From Actinoallomurus bryophytorum (lineage in GTDB: Bacteria > Actinomycetota > Actinomycetes > Streptosporangiales > Streptosporangiaceae), in NCBI RefSeq assembly GCF_006716425.1, contig NZ_VFOZ01000001.1:4340001-4404000 (forward strand): a DNA stretch of 64,000 nucleotides, in the 5' to 3' direction. Each line of letters starts with the position of its first letter. Within the stretch, counting starts at the first letter, position 1. Below are positions 8,252 through 16,488 of the stretch, piece after piece. The notes beneath the pieces are model-generated. The model made no database searches and had not been told where the DNA came from. It was given only the letters and a program-made list of their open reading frames with translations. Position numbers and translations under genes: made by a program.

Positions 8252-9025
8252 ATGGGACTCGAGACCGGCCTGGCGGGCAGAACCGCGCTCATCACCGGCG
8301 CGTCACGTGGCATCGGCAAGGCGACCGCGGTGGCGCTGGCGGCGGAGGGCTGCAACGTCGTCCTCTCGTCGCGCAAGCAGGGGGCGCTGGACGAGGTGGC
8401 GGCCGAGATCCGCCAGGCACATCCGGGCGTCGGTGTGCTGCCCAAGGCGGCTCACGTGGGCGACGAGGAGGCCGCGCGCGCCTGCGTCGAGGCGGCCGTC
8501 GGCGAGTTCGGCCGCGTGGACATCCTGGTCAACAACGCCGGCACGAACCCCTACTTCGGCCCCATGGTCGACCTCGACGCCGCGCGTGCGTCCAAGATCG
8601 TCCAGGTCAACCAGTTCGCGATCGTGCTGTGGACCCAGCTCGTGTGGAAGGCGTCGATGGCCGAACACGGCGGGTCGATCGTCAACATCGCCTCGGTCGG
8701 CGGCATGGTCACCGAGCCCGGCATCGGGTACTACAACGCGTCAAAAGCCGCCGTCATCCACCTGACCCGGCAGTTCGCGATGGAACTGGCTCCCACCGTA
8801 CGCGTCAACGGCGTCGCCCCCGGCATCGTGAGGACGCATCTGGCCAGGGCACTGTGGGAGGAGAACGAGGCGCAGCTCAACAAGTTCATGCCGCTCGGCC
8901 GGATCGGCGAGCCCGAGGACATCGCGAAGACCATCCTGTTCCTGGCCGGCGACGCGTCGAGCTGGATGACCGGCCAGACCATGGTCATCGACGGTGGCGC
9001 CATCGTCCGTCCGGGTATTGGCTGA
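8252..9025 (+). CDS. SDR-family oxidoreductase
   Basis: A 257-residue classical SDR with TGASRGIGKAT (cofactor), LVNNAGTN, catalytic Ser in NIASVGG and YxxxK in YYNASKAAV, plus the usual C-terminal MTGQTMVIDGG. It resembles FabG/3-ketoacyl or sugar dehydrogenase types. The start at 8252 is chosen because AAGGG lies about 7 nt upstream; ATG at 8237 would add five residues. An LLM oxidoreductase gene follows after 10 bp, so both are probably one operon. Confidence 0.9.
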   Translation: MGLETGLAGRTALITGASRGIGKATAVALAAEGCNVVLSSRKQGALDEVAAEIRQAHPGVGVLPKAAHVGDEEAARACVEAAVGEFGRVDILVNNAGTNPYFGPMVDLDAARASKIVQVNQFAIVLWTQLVWKASMAEHGGSIVNIASVGGMVTEPGIGYYNASKAAVIHLTRQFAMELAPTVRVNGVAPGIVRTHLARALWEENEAQLNKFMPLGRIGEPEDIAKTILFLAGDASSWMTGQTMVIDGGAIVRPGIG

Positions 9026-9035
9026 GGAGGCCTGC

Positions 9036-9980
9036 ATGTCTCGATGGGGACTGACGATTCCACTGACCGGAGTGCCGCTCGCCCGGCACCAGAAGATCGT
9101 GTCGGAGCTGGAGGACCTGGGGTACACCGACGCGTGGTCGGCGGAGACCAACGGCACCGACGCCTTCACCCCGCTCGCGCTCGCGTCGCAGTGGGCGCCC
9201 GGACTGCGGCTGGGGCCGGCCATCGTGCCGGTCTACACCCGCGGGCCCGCGCTGCTGGCGCAGCAGGCCGCGACGCTCGCCGGACTCGCGCCGGGCCGGT
9301 TCGTGCTCGGCATCGGCACGTCCTCGCCGGCGATCGTGGAGCGCTGGAACGCCATCCCGTTCACCGAGCCGTACCAGAAAGTCCGTGACACGCTGCGGTT
9401 CCTCCGGCGCGCGCTCGCCGGGGAGAAGGTCACCGACGAGGCCCTGGGCGTGAAGGGCTTCAAGCTGGACAACCCGCCGGAGACCCCGCCGCCGATCGTG
9501 CTCGCCGCGCTGCGCCCCGGCATGCTGCACCTCGCCGCGCGCGAGGCCGACGGGGCGATCACCAACTGGCTGGCCCCGGACGACGTGCGCCAGGTACGCG
9601 CCGAGCTCGGCGCCGAGAAGGAGCTCATCGCGCGGATCTTCGTCTGCCCGACCCCGGACGCCGAAGCGGCGCGGGCGCTGGGCCGCTGGATGATCGCCGC
9701 GTACCTCACCGTGCCCGTCTACGCGGCCTTCCACGAGTGGCTCGGCCGGGGCGAGAGGCTCGCCGCGATGAACGAGGCCTGGGCCGCTGGTGACCGAAAA
9801 GCCGCTCTGGAGGCGGTTCCGGACGAGGTCGTGGACGAGCTGGTCGTGCACGGCCCCCCGGAGGCGTGCCGCGAGCGGATACGTGAATATGTGGAGAACG
9901 GCCTGGACACACCGGTCCTCGCGGTGGTGCCGGCCGACGGCGTCAAGCTGCCCGAGGCGGTCCGCGCTCTCGCCCCGTGA
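9036..9980 (+). CDS. LLM-class F420-dependent oxidoreductase
   Basis: A 314-residue TIM-barrel protein of the luciferase-like monooxygenase superfamily. It shows GLTIPLTGVPL at the start, LGPAIVPVYTRGP, and GRFVLGIGTSSPAIVERWNG-like sequence typical of F420-dependent enzymes. It probably uses coenzyme F420 for hydride transfer on an unknown substrate. A strong SD (GAGGAGG) lies 5 nt before ATG at 9036. It follows the SDR gene in the same operon, which suggests successive redox steps. Confidence 0.88.
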   Translation: MSRWGLTIPLTGVPLARHQKIVSELEDLGYTDAWSAETNGTDAFTPLALASQWAPGLRLGPAIVPVYTRGPALLAQQAATLAGLAPGRFVLGIGTSSPAIVERWNAIPFTEPYQKVRDTLRFLRRALAGEKVTDEALGVKGFKLDNPPETPPPIVLAALRPGMLHLAAREADGAITNWLAPDDVRQVRAELGAEKELIARIFVCPTPDAEAARALGRWMIAAYLTVPVYAAFHEWLGRGERLAAMNEAWAAGDRKAALEAVPDEVVDELVVHGPPEACRERIREYVENGLDTPVLAVVPADGVKLPEAVRALAP

Positions 9981-10092
9981 AGTCGTCACTTCGTGAATGC
10001 GGACGTTTGCCGGTCGTGATGTGGGGCATGGCAGGCCCAAGCGCGGCCCAGGCCGTGCCCATCACGGAAACCGACAGAAGGAGCTGTTGACA

Positions 10093-10386
10093 GTGCTCAC
10101 GCTGACCGACTCGGCGGTCCAGGTGATTCGTACCGTCACAAGCCAACCCGAGCTTTCACCACAGACCGGGCTGAGGATCGCCACGCAGTCCCAGCCCGAG
10201 GAAACGGGCACTCTCGCCCTCGCGGTCGCCGAAGGCCCTCAGGCCGGAGACGAGGTCGTGGAGGAGCAGGGCGCACGCGTTTACCTGGAACCGGATGCGG
10301 CCTCGATTCTGGACGAGATGACGCTCGACGCCAGCGTCGACGAGCAGGGGGATGTCACTTTCCGCCTCGCTGACAAGGCCGTCTGA
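10093..10386 (+). CDS. HesB/IscA-like fold protein without cysteines
   Basis: A 97-residue protein (VLTLTDSAVQVIRTVTSQPEL...) with the length and pattern of an A-type Fe-S carrier (HesB/IscA), including GLRIA and a final strand region. It has no cysteine at all, so it lacks the C-x(n)-C-x-C ligands and cannot bind a cluster in the known way. Proteins of this kind are often annotated as adhesin or Fe-S assembly protein in actinomycetes. GTG at 10093 is chosen for its 9-nt spacing from AAGGAG; TTG at 10087 is possible. A terminator follows at once. Confidence 0.7.
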   Translation: MLTLTDSAVQVIRTVTSQPELSPQTGLRIATQSQPEETGTLALAVAEGPQAGDEVVEEQGARVYLEPDAASILDEMTLDASVDEQGDVTFRLADKAV

Positions 10387-10392
10387 CCGAGA

Positions 10393-10434
10393 ACACCGAT
10401 CGCCCCGGGACACCACGTCCGGGGCGATCGGTGT
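10393..10434. terminator. Strong stem-loop terminator after HesB-like gene
   Basis: ACACCGATCGCCCCGG and CCGGGGCGATCGGTGT form a perfect 16-bp stem with a 10-nt loop, starting 6 bp after the stop codon. There is no T-tract, as is common for actinomycete terminators. Confidence 0.8.
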
Positions 10435-10554
10435 GTCCGGACCCGTACGCACCGGCCCCGCGAGCCTCCCCTCTCTCGCTAGTTGCCGCCTATCGGGGCA
10501 AAATCCGCTTTACTCCTCCTAGTCACGGTTGGGACCTAGGGGGAGGGTGCCGGG

Positions 10555-12171
10555 ATGCCGGAGAACGACACGCCGGCGTTGGAGCCGCTCAAGCCGCACG
10601 ATCCGGATCGCGTGGGGCGCTTTCGCCTCGCGGGCCGGCTTGGTGCCGGCGGGATGGGCGTGGTCTACGCCGGATCGGGCGCCGATGGCCGCCGCGTCGC
10701 GATCAAGGTCGTCCGGCCCGAACTCGCGCACGACCCGGACTTCCGCGAGCGGTTCTCTCGTGAGGTGTCGCTGCTGGACCGGGTGCGAGGCCGATGCGTT
10801 GCCCGGGTGGTGGACGCCGACCCGGGCGGCGCGCTGCCGTGGTTCGCCACCGAGTTCCTCCCGGGGCCGACACTCGACCGGCGGATCGACCGGCACGGGC
10901 CGATGTCCGGCGACGAGCTGCACGGGCTGGCCGTCGGCCTGGCCGAGGCCCTCGTCGCCCTGCACTCGCGGGAGGTCGTGCACCGGGACCTGAAGCCGTC
11001 GAACCTGATCCTCGCCCCGGACGGGCCCAAGGTCGTGGACTTCGGGATCGCGCGTGCCCTCGACGAGACCACGATGACCCGGACCGGCGTGATCCTCGGC
11101 TCGTCGGGCTGGATCAGTCCCGAGCACTACCGCGGCGATGCGGTCGGTCCGCCGGCCGACGTGTACGCCTGGGGACTGATCCTCTACCTCGCCGCGACCG
11201 GCCGCCGGCCCTACGGCACGGGGCGGCCCGAGGTCCTCGCCGCGCGTGTCCTGAACACCACCGTCGACACGTCCGGTCTCCCGGACCGCTACCGCGAACT
11301 GGTCGAACGGGCCCTGGCGAAGGACCCACAGGCCCGCCCGTCATCGCCCGAGTTGCTCTCCGCCGTCGCCACACCGCTCGGCCACGAGGATCCGCTGATG
11401 GCCGCGACCGCGTTCCTCGACCGCACCTGGGTCATGCCGCCCGGACCCGACGACCCCGCCTGGGAGTCCGCGCGGCGCCGGCCGTCGCGACGGACGTACC
11501 TGCTGGGCGGCGGGGTCGCCGCCGCCGCGGTGACGGCCGCCGTCATCGCCGGGCTCGTGGTGCTCCTCCCCTCCGACTCGCAGGCCGGGAGCGGGCGGGC
11601 CTCGCCACGCGACAAGACGCCGGCGTCCTCCTCGGCCGCTTCGACGAATGAGCTGCGCGGCAGCCGAGTCCACAACGACTCCGGGCTGTCCTACATCGTG
11701 CCGACCGGCTGGACGTCGAACCGGGGGTCCGGCGAGTTCGCGGGCGACGACTGCCTGACGCCCAAGGAGTTCGACCGCTCCATCTGCGCGCACGGCGGCC
11801 TCGCGATCCAGGCGTGGGCCAAGGGCGAGCAGCCGGACTACGACGGGCCGAAAGGCTGGGCCAACTCCGGTGACCCCGGCGACCTGACCAGCTGCATTCC
11901 CGACGCCTCGGGCGACCTGACGAAGGCCATCACGGCGGACGGCGTCACGTTCCGCGGCACGCGTCCCGTGGGCGGCCAAACGGCGATCTACCGCGAGTAC
12001 CGGCTCCAGTGCCGGGACGGCTTCAGCTCCACGCCACGCCTGTGGTGGCAGCCCGAGTCCGGGATCCTGCTGCAGACCGTCGAGCTGCCCGAGCGTTACC
12101 GGGCCACCGTCGACGCGATCACGCGGAGCATCGAGCTGACAGGGTACGAACGCCCGGACCCGACGGGATGA
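10555..12171 (+). CDS. Membrane Ser/Thr protein kinase with extracellular domain
   Basis: A 538-residue PknB-type kinase. The kinase domain (about 20-285) has GAGGMGVVYAG (P-loop), VAIKVV (ATP Lys), VVHRDLKPSN (catalytic loop), VVDFGIA (DFG) and a GSSGWISPEHY activation segment. One membrane helix follows at about 322-345, then an extracellular region of some 190 residues with several cysteines and no recognised PASTA repeats. The external part probably senses a ligand. The SD GGGGGAGG lies upstream of ATG. It stands alone in its transcription unit, just after a terminator. Confidence 0.92.
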   Translation: MPENDTPALEPLKPHDPDRVGRFRLAGRLGAGGMGVVYAGSGADGRRVAIKVVRPELAHDPDFRERFSREVSLLDRVRGRCVARVVDADPGGALPWFATEFLPGPTLDRRIDRHGPMSGDELHGLAVGLAEALVALHSREVVHRDLKPSNLILAPDGPKVVDFGIARALDETTMTRTGVILGSSGWISPEHYRGDAVGPPADVYAWGLILYLAATGRRPYGTGRPEVLAARVLNTTVDTSGLPDRYRELVERALAKDPQARPSSPELLSAVATPLGHEDPLMAATAFLDRTWVMPPGPDDPAWESARRRPSRRTYLLGGGVAAAAVTAAVIAGLVVLLPSDSQAGSGRASPRDKTPASSSAASTNELRGSRVHNDSGLSYIVPTGWTSNRGSGEFAGDDCLTPKEFDRSICAHGGLAIQAWAKGEQPDYDGPKGWANSGDPGDLTSCIPDASGDLTKAITADGVTFRGTRPVGGQTAIYREYRLQCRDGFSSTPRLWWQPESGILLQTVELPERYRATVDAITRSIELTGYERPDPTG

Positions 12172-12269
12172 TCTTCCCCCGTTAGGGATGCGTTAGCGAT
12201 CGTCCCGGCGGTGTGAAGGGTTCGTACGTGACCAGGTGATCGGCGCTGCCCGTCCATAACGTCGTTCTT

Positions 12270-12590
12270 GTGAATGCGATCGCACCATCCGCCGTCCGTC
12301 CCGAGACCGGTCGCGCCGTCCGTCCCGAGACCGGCCGCGAGGCCGCCCTAGAGGCTCTGGTCCGCGTCCGGCTGGTCGGCGGCGCCGAACACGAGCAGTT
12401 CGAGAAGCACCTGCGCGCCGAGGCCACCGTCGTGGACGCGTGGCGGCTCGCCGGCGACTGCGACTACGAAGTGCGCCTGTCCTGCCGGACCCTCGCCGAC
12501 CTCGACATCGCGGTGGGCGAGCTACGGAGCGCGGGCGGCCACACCTCCACCACCCTGGTCCTGCATCGCGTGAACCTGGACGAGCAATGA
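12270..12590 (+). CDS. Stand-alone Lrp/AsnC ligand-binding (RAM) domain protein
   Basis: A 106-residue protein. Residues about 27-105 match the AsnC/Lrp effector-binding RAM domain (VRVRLVGGAEHEQFEKHLRAEATVVDAWRLAGDCDYEVRLS...). The N-terminal HTH is absent and is replaced by a short tail containing AVRPETGR twice, from a 24-bp duplication. Its stop overlaps the ATG of the decarboxylase gene, so it may bind an amino acid and control or assist that enzyme, instead of binding DNA. GTG at 12270 is the only reasonable start. Confidence 0.75.
   Translation: MNAIAPSAVRPETGRAVRPETGREAALEALVRVRLVGGAEHEQFEKHLRAEATVVDAWRLAGDCDYEVRLSCRTLADLDIAVGELRSAGGHTSTTLVLHRVNLDEQ
12291..12338 (+). repeat. 24-bp tandem duplication inside the RAM-domain gene
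   Basis: Two adjacent copies of GCCGTCCGTCCCGAGACCGG plus C/TCGC (24 bp each, one mismatch) encode AVRPETGR twice. The unit length keeps the frame. Confidence 0.85.
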
Positions 12591-13846
12591 ACATCTGGCC
12601 CCTGACCGCCGAGCCGCCCCTGTCCGTGGGCGGCGTGTCCTTCACCGAGATCGCCGAACGCTTCGGCACTCCCGCCTACGTGATCGACGAGGAGCACGTC
12701 CGGCACCGCTGCCGCGAGTACCGCAAGGCGCTGCACCCGCACCGTGTCGCCTACGCCGGCAAGGCGTTCCTTTGCCGCGCCATGGTCCGGTGGGTGGAGG
12801 AGGAGGGACTGTGGCTCGACGTCTGCTCCGAGGGCGAGCTCGCCCTTGCGCGGGCGGTCGGCTTCCCGCCCGAGCGGATCCTGCTGCACGGCAACGGCAA
12901 GACCCCCGCGTACCTGGCCGCGGCGCTCGACTACGGCGTGGCCCGCATCGTGGTCGACTCCGCAGGCGAGGTGGCACGGCTCGCCGCCCTCACCGGCGAC
13001 CGCCACCATCCACAGAAGGTGCTGGTGCGGGTCACCCCCGCGGTGGACCCGCACGTGCACCAGGCGATGGCGACCGGCGTCGAGGACCAGAAGTTCGGCC
13101 TGTCGCTGGCCTCGGGCGCCGCCGCGGACGCCGTACGCCGCGTGCTGGGCCAGCCGTCGCTGACCCTCGCCGGGCTGCACTGTCACATCGGGTCCCAGAT
13201 CGGCGTGCCCGACGGCTACGAGACGGCGGCACGCCGGCTGGTCGCGTTCATGGCCGAGCTGGGCGGTCTGCCGGAGCTGAACCTCGGCGGCGGCCACGCG
13301 GTGGCGTACCGGCCGGGCGATCGCGGGCTGGACGTGCAGACGTTCGCCGAGCGGGTACCGCGCGCCGTCGCCGAAGAGTGCGCGATCCGCGGGATCCCCG
13401 AACCGGACCTGACCGTCGAGCCGGGACGGGCGATCGTCGCCGCCGCCGGAGTGACGCTCTACCGGGTTCTCGCCGTCAAGCACGGAGTGCGCACGTTCGT
13501 CGTCGTGGACGGCGGCATGAGCGACAACCCACGGCCCGCCCTGTACGGCAGCCGGTACACGGTCGCGCGGGTGGGGCACCCCACCGGCGCGAGGGACGTA
13601 CCGGTGACGGTCGTCGGCCGGCACTGCGAGGCCGGCGACGTGATCGCCTCGGACGTGCCGATGCCCGGCGACATCCGCCCGGGCGATCTGCTCGTGGTGC
13701 CCTGCACCGGCGCCTACCACCACTCCATGGCCTCGAACTACAACCTGGTCGCACGGCCACCGGTGATCGCGGTACTCGGCGGGCGTGCCTGGCCGCTGGT
13801 CCGCCGCGAGACCGTCGAGGATCTGCTCCGCCGCGACGTCTGCTGA
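12587..13846 (+). CDS. Diaminopimelate decarboxylase-like fold-III PLP enzyme
   Basis: A 419-residue fold-III PLP decarboxylase. Visible motifs are the PLP Lys in AYAGKAFLC, HIGSQI, GGGHAVAY, EPGRAIVAAAG and the C-terminal CTGAYHHSMASNYN, which places active-site residues as in LysA. It would convert meso-diaminopimelate to L-lysine, or a related amino acid to its amine. Pairing with an AsnC-type effector protein by an ATGA overlap is unusual for the housekeeping lysA. It may be a second, specialised copy; the true lysA could lie elsewhere. Confidence 0.82.
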   Translation: MNIWPLTAEPPLSVGGVSFTEIAERFGTPAYVIDEEHVRHRCREYRKALHPHRVAYAGKAFLCRAMVRWVEEEGLWLDVCSEGELALARAVGFPPERILLHGNGKTPAYLAAALDYGVARIVVDSAGEVARLAALTGDRHHPQKVLVRVTPAVDPHVHQAMATGVEDQKFGLSLASGAAADAVRRVLGQPSLTLAGLHCHIGSQIGVPDGYETAARRLVAFMAELGGLPELNLGGGHAVAYRPGDRGLDVQTFAERVPRAVAEECAIRGIPEPDLTVEPGRAIVAAAGVTLYRVLAVKHGVRTFVVVDGGMSDNPRPALYGSRYTVARVGHPTGARDVPVTVVGRHCEAGDVIASDVPMPGDIRPGDLLVVPCTGAYHHSMASNYNLVARPPVIAVLGGRAWPLVRRETVEDLLRRDVC

Positions 13847-13929
13847 TCGGCTCACGCAGGTCAGAAGGGGCGCTCGGGGCCGGGCGGGCGGCGTGAAACG
13901 ATCGTGGGAGTCGAAGAGAGGTGAGAGGA

Positions 13930-14565
13930 ATGCAGCTGACCAAGCTGGGCCACGCCTGTGTGCGGGTGCGGAAGGACGATCGCACTCTCGTCATCGACCC
14001 CGGTGGGCTCACGCCGGAGGACGACGCGATCGCGGGCGCGGACGCGGTGCTAATCACGCACGAGCACTTCGACCACCTCGAGGCCGCACGTCTGCGCAAG
14101 GCCCTGGCCGAGGACCCGCGCCTCACGGTCCACACCTGCCGTGCCGTCGCCCGGATCCTCGGTGACGTCGGCGACCGCGTACGTACGGTCGGCGAAGGCG
14201 ACGCGCTGGACATCGCCGGCTTCGAGGTCGCCGTCGTCGGCCAGAAGCACGAGATCGTCCACCCGGACGTGCCGGCCGTGGAGAACGTCGGCTTCTTCAT
14301 CGACGGGGAGATCTTCCACCCCGGCGACGCGTTCACCGTGGTGGAGGCGCCGACCCTGCTCGTCCCAGGCCAGGCGCCGTGGATGAAGGCCCCCGAGATG
14401 ATCGAGTACCTTCGGGCGGTCGCCCCGCGGCGCGCGTACGCGGTCCACGACGGCCTGCTGAACGAGTTCGGCCTCGGCCTGCTGGAGAGCCAGCTCACCG
14501 GCGAGGCCGAGGCACAGGACGCCGACTTCCGCCGCCTGAAGCCCGGAGAGTCGATAGAGCTCTGA
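13930..14565 (+). CDS. MBL-fold metallohydrolase (UlaG/YtnP-like)
   Basis: A 211-residue beta-lactamase-fold protein. It begins MQLTKLGHACVRV, shows THEHFDHLE (metal motif HxHxDH), His in VGQKHEIVHP and a later GEIFHPGDAF. It belongs to the compact family near UlaG-type hydrolases; the substrate is unknown. ATG at 13930 has GAGAGG upstream. An 83-bp gap separates it from the decarboxylase gene, so it may be a separate unit. Confidence 0.85.
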   Translation: MQLTKLGHACVRVRKDDRTLVIDPGGLTPEDDAIAGADAVLITHEHFDHLEAARLRKALAEDPRLTVHTCRAVARILGDVGDRVRTVGEGDALDIAGFEVAVVGQKHEIVHPDVPAVENVGFFIDGEIFHPGDAFTVVEAPTLLVPGQAPWMKAPEMIEYLRAVAPRRAYAVHDGLLNEFGLGLLESQLTGEAEAQDADFRRLKPGESIEL

Positions 14566-14569
14566 CGTC

Positions 14570-15154
14570 CTAGGCGGCCTCGCGCCCGGCTGCCGTGGGC
14601 GTGGTGGCGGTGACGACCACCCGGCGCAGCACGCCCGCGCGTGCCGCGGTCTCGCGGCGGTGCGGCGCACGCCAGGCCACCGCCGTGGTGATCGCGGCGG
14701 CCAGCGCGTACGCGACGACCCCGGAGATCCACCCGCCGGTCAGGACCAGCGCGGCGGCAGGCACGCAGGCGAGCGCCGCCAGCGGCGGGACGGTGAGAGC
14801 CGGGTCGGCGGCGGCCCGCCGCGTCCTCGGGTCGCTCGGCCCCCACGGGTCGGTCAGCAGGGTACGGACGAGCTCACTGAGCGGCGGGAGGGCCCGCCAC
14901 AAGGCCATGACGGCGGGCAGGACGAGCAACGGCGCCATCGCGAGCGCACGTGGCACGGACACGAAGCCGGCGGCGACGGCCACGACCGTACCGGCGGCGA
15001 CCCCGCAGAGCAGTGCCGTACGGGCCCGCAGCGCGCCCCGGCGCACCGCCACCCGGCTACGGCGAAGGGCGAGTGAGTAGGTTTGGGCGGCGGCCACGGT
15101 CCAGACCGCAGCGACGGCCCACACGGCTGTGATCAGCGAAGTCATCGGGCTCAC
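14570..15154 (-). CDS. Membrane protein of unknown function
   Basis: A 194-residue protein with about five hydrophobic segments: one at the start, two around residues 45-85, and two around 120-160 (PPLAALACVPAAALVLTGGW and VVAYALAAAITTAVAW). I do not recognise a family. The start may be GTG at 15154 or ATG at 15145. It converges on the MBL gene with a 4-bp gap. Its upstream side is the repeat-rich region. Confidence 0.6.
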   Translation of the reverse strand: MSPMTSLITAVWAVAAVWTVAAAQTYSLALRRSRVAVRRGALRARTALLCGVAAGTVVAVAAGFVSVPRALAMAPLLVLPAVMALWRALPPLSELVRTLLTDPWGPSDPRTRRAAADPALTVPPLAALACVPAAALVLTGGWISGVVAYALAAAITTAVAWRAPHRRETAARAGVLRRVVVTATTPTAAGREAA

Positions 15155-15288
15155 ACCTTGAGAATGCGCGCGCCAGGCGACGGGGAGAAGACGTTCGGCC
15201 TCATATCAGGGGAAGCTACGGGCTCCACCCCGAGAAATCGCTGGGGTCGTCCCCCGAGATGGGGTAGGGCTGGCTCCACTGTGTCCGC

Positions 15289-15337
15289 CCGGGGGGTGAC
15301 CCCCGGAACCCCCAATGTGGGGGGCTCCGCCCCCCAC
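15289..15337. terminator. Two adjacent G/C-tract hairpins
   Basis: CCGGGGG-GTGA-CCCCCGG (15289-15306) and GTGGGGGGC-TCC-GCCCCCCAC (15317-15337) are perfect hairpins next to each other. Such G-tract stems are common in actinomycete intergenic DNA and could act as terminators or as REP-like repeats. They lie upstream of the membrane protein gene, not after a gene end. Confidence 0.5.
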
Positions 15338-15359
15338 GCCCCCCGCGGGCTGGGGTCGG

Positions 15360-15655
15360 TCCTACGGCCTGTCTCGAAGTCCTCGGCCGGAGTCCGCCCG
15401 CGTGGGGTCCGTCCGCGTGGGGTCCGTCCGCGTGGGGTCCGTCCGCGTGGGGTCCGTCCGCGTGGAGCCCACCCGCGTGGAGCCCACCCGCGTGGAGCCC
15501 ACCCGCGTGGAGCCCACCCGCCCGGGGGTGCCATCCCACTCTCATTGTCCAGCGGGAACAGCGGCGGGCGGAAGTAGAGCGGGGTTCTGTGGATAACCCC
15601 GGGTGGCGCCGCCCAGACGGCGCCACGGCAACAGCATGACTTTGAGACAGGACCC
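15360..15655. mobile_element. MITE-like dispersed repeat, copy 1 (intact)
   Basis: The ends carry inverted TGTCTCGAAGTC (15370-15381) and GACTTTGAGACA (15638-15649), 11 of 12 matching. The inside holds nine 15-bp tandem units and then a conserved core of about 110 bp. In the core, GGGGTT/AACCCC (15581-15600) encloses TGTGGATAA, a DnaA-box-like word, and TGGCGCCG/CGGCGCCA forms a second hairpin. A second, inverted copy at 50380-52035 is split by an IS110 element. There is no transposase gene, so it would be non-autonomous. It ends 2 bp before the stop codon of the hydrolase gene. Open frames across the tandem repeat are not credible genes. Confidence 0.7.
15392..15526 (+). repeat. Nine 15-bp tandem repeats
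   Basis: Units 1-5 read GTCCGTCCGCGTGGG (unit 1 has one change, unit 5 ends GGA). Units 6-9 read GCCCACCCGCGTGGA (the last ends CCCGGG). The array is perfectly periodic at 15 bp and shifts from one unit type to the other in the middle. Confidence 0.9.
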
Positions 15656-15657
15656 AG

Positions 15658-16467
15658 CTAGGGGATGGCCAGCGCGGCGGTCAGGGTCGCCGCGAACTCG
15701 GCGGGCCGGGACCAGTAGCCCGTGTGGTCGCCGGGGAAGTCGGCCACGTGCGTGTCCCAGCGGGTCGCCAGCGTGGCGGCCGGGCGGTACGGGAAGTGCT
15801 GGCGCGACTCGTGGCCGCCGGCCATCACGATCCGGGCCCGCTCGGCGTCCAGGGCGTCGAGGTCGGGGCGGTACCCGGGTGCCTGGCGTACCTCGTGGGA
15901 GAGGAAGAAGTCGAGGTTGCCCGACAGCCGGCCGGTCAGTCCGGGGTCGATGACGGCCGGTCTCTCGACCTCGTCCAGCCCGATGCCGGTCATGAACAGG
16001 CGCATGGCCGGTCCGACACCCTCTTGCAGGTAGGTGGCATGGACCTTCGCGAAGAACGCGCGCCACTCCGCGGCGTCCGGCAGCACCTCCGCCAGCGGCG
16101 GCTCGTGGGCGACCAGCGTGGTCACCAGGCCGGGATGGCGGCTCACGAGGTCGAGCCCGATGACGGCACCCGCGCTGCTGCCGAAGACGTGCGCCGGCCC
16201 GGCGGCGACGGTCTCGATCAGGCGATGGGCGTCGCCGGTGTGGACGTCGCTCCAGTCACCCGTGACGGGCCCGTCGAGAGAGCTGCGGGAGAAACCGCGC
16301 CGGTCATAGGTGATGACCGTGTAGGCGTCGGCGAGCAGGTCCGCGACGCCGTCGTACAGGCCGGCGTCGCCGTTGCTGCCGGGGATCATGAGGAGCGTGG
16401 GCCCCGAGCCGCGTACCTCGTAGTGAAGCCGGCCACCAGGTATCTGAAGCGTGCGAACCCTGTTCAA
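15658..16467 (-). CDS. Alpha/beta hydrolase
   Basis: A 269-residue alpha/beta-hydrolase-fold protein. It has the oxyanion region MIPGSNGDAG, the nucleophile elbow FGSSAGAV (Ser) and a C-terminal His in GDHTGYW; the acid is probably Asp in the preceding strand. It is the last gene of the leftward unit GntR regulator - mutarotase - hydrolase beside the fucose operon. It may act on an ester or lactone in that pathway, but this is inference from position only. Confidence 0.85.
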   Translation of the reverse strand: MNRVRTLQIPGGRLHYEVRGSGPTLLMIPGSNGDAGLYDGVADLLADAYTVITYDRRGFSRSSLDGPVTGDWSDVHTGDAHRLIETVAAGPAHVFGSSAGAVIGLDLVSRHPGLVTTLVAHEPPLAEVLPDAAEWRAFFAKVHATYLQEGVGPAMRLFMTGIGLDEVERPAVIDPGLTGRLSGNLDFFLSHEVRQAPGYRPDLDALDAERARIVMAGGHESRQHFPYRPAATLATRWDTHVADFPGDHTGYWSRPAEFAATLTAALAIP

Positions 16468-16488
16468 CGGATCTCCTCGGCAGACCGG

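Noticed and set aside
15392-15526. CRISPR array
   Set aside because: Units are directly adjacent 15-bp repeats without unique spacers, and no cas genes are present.
15588-15596. Replication origin
   Set aside because: Only one DnaA-box-like word per repeat copy is present. There is no dnaA/dnaN gene and no cluster of boxes.
15083-15626. Long open frames on both strands with RPRGV/AHPRG or GGLHA pentapeptide repeats
   Set aside because: They arise because a 15-bp tandem repeat without stops is open in every frame. No SD or conserved domain supports translation.
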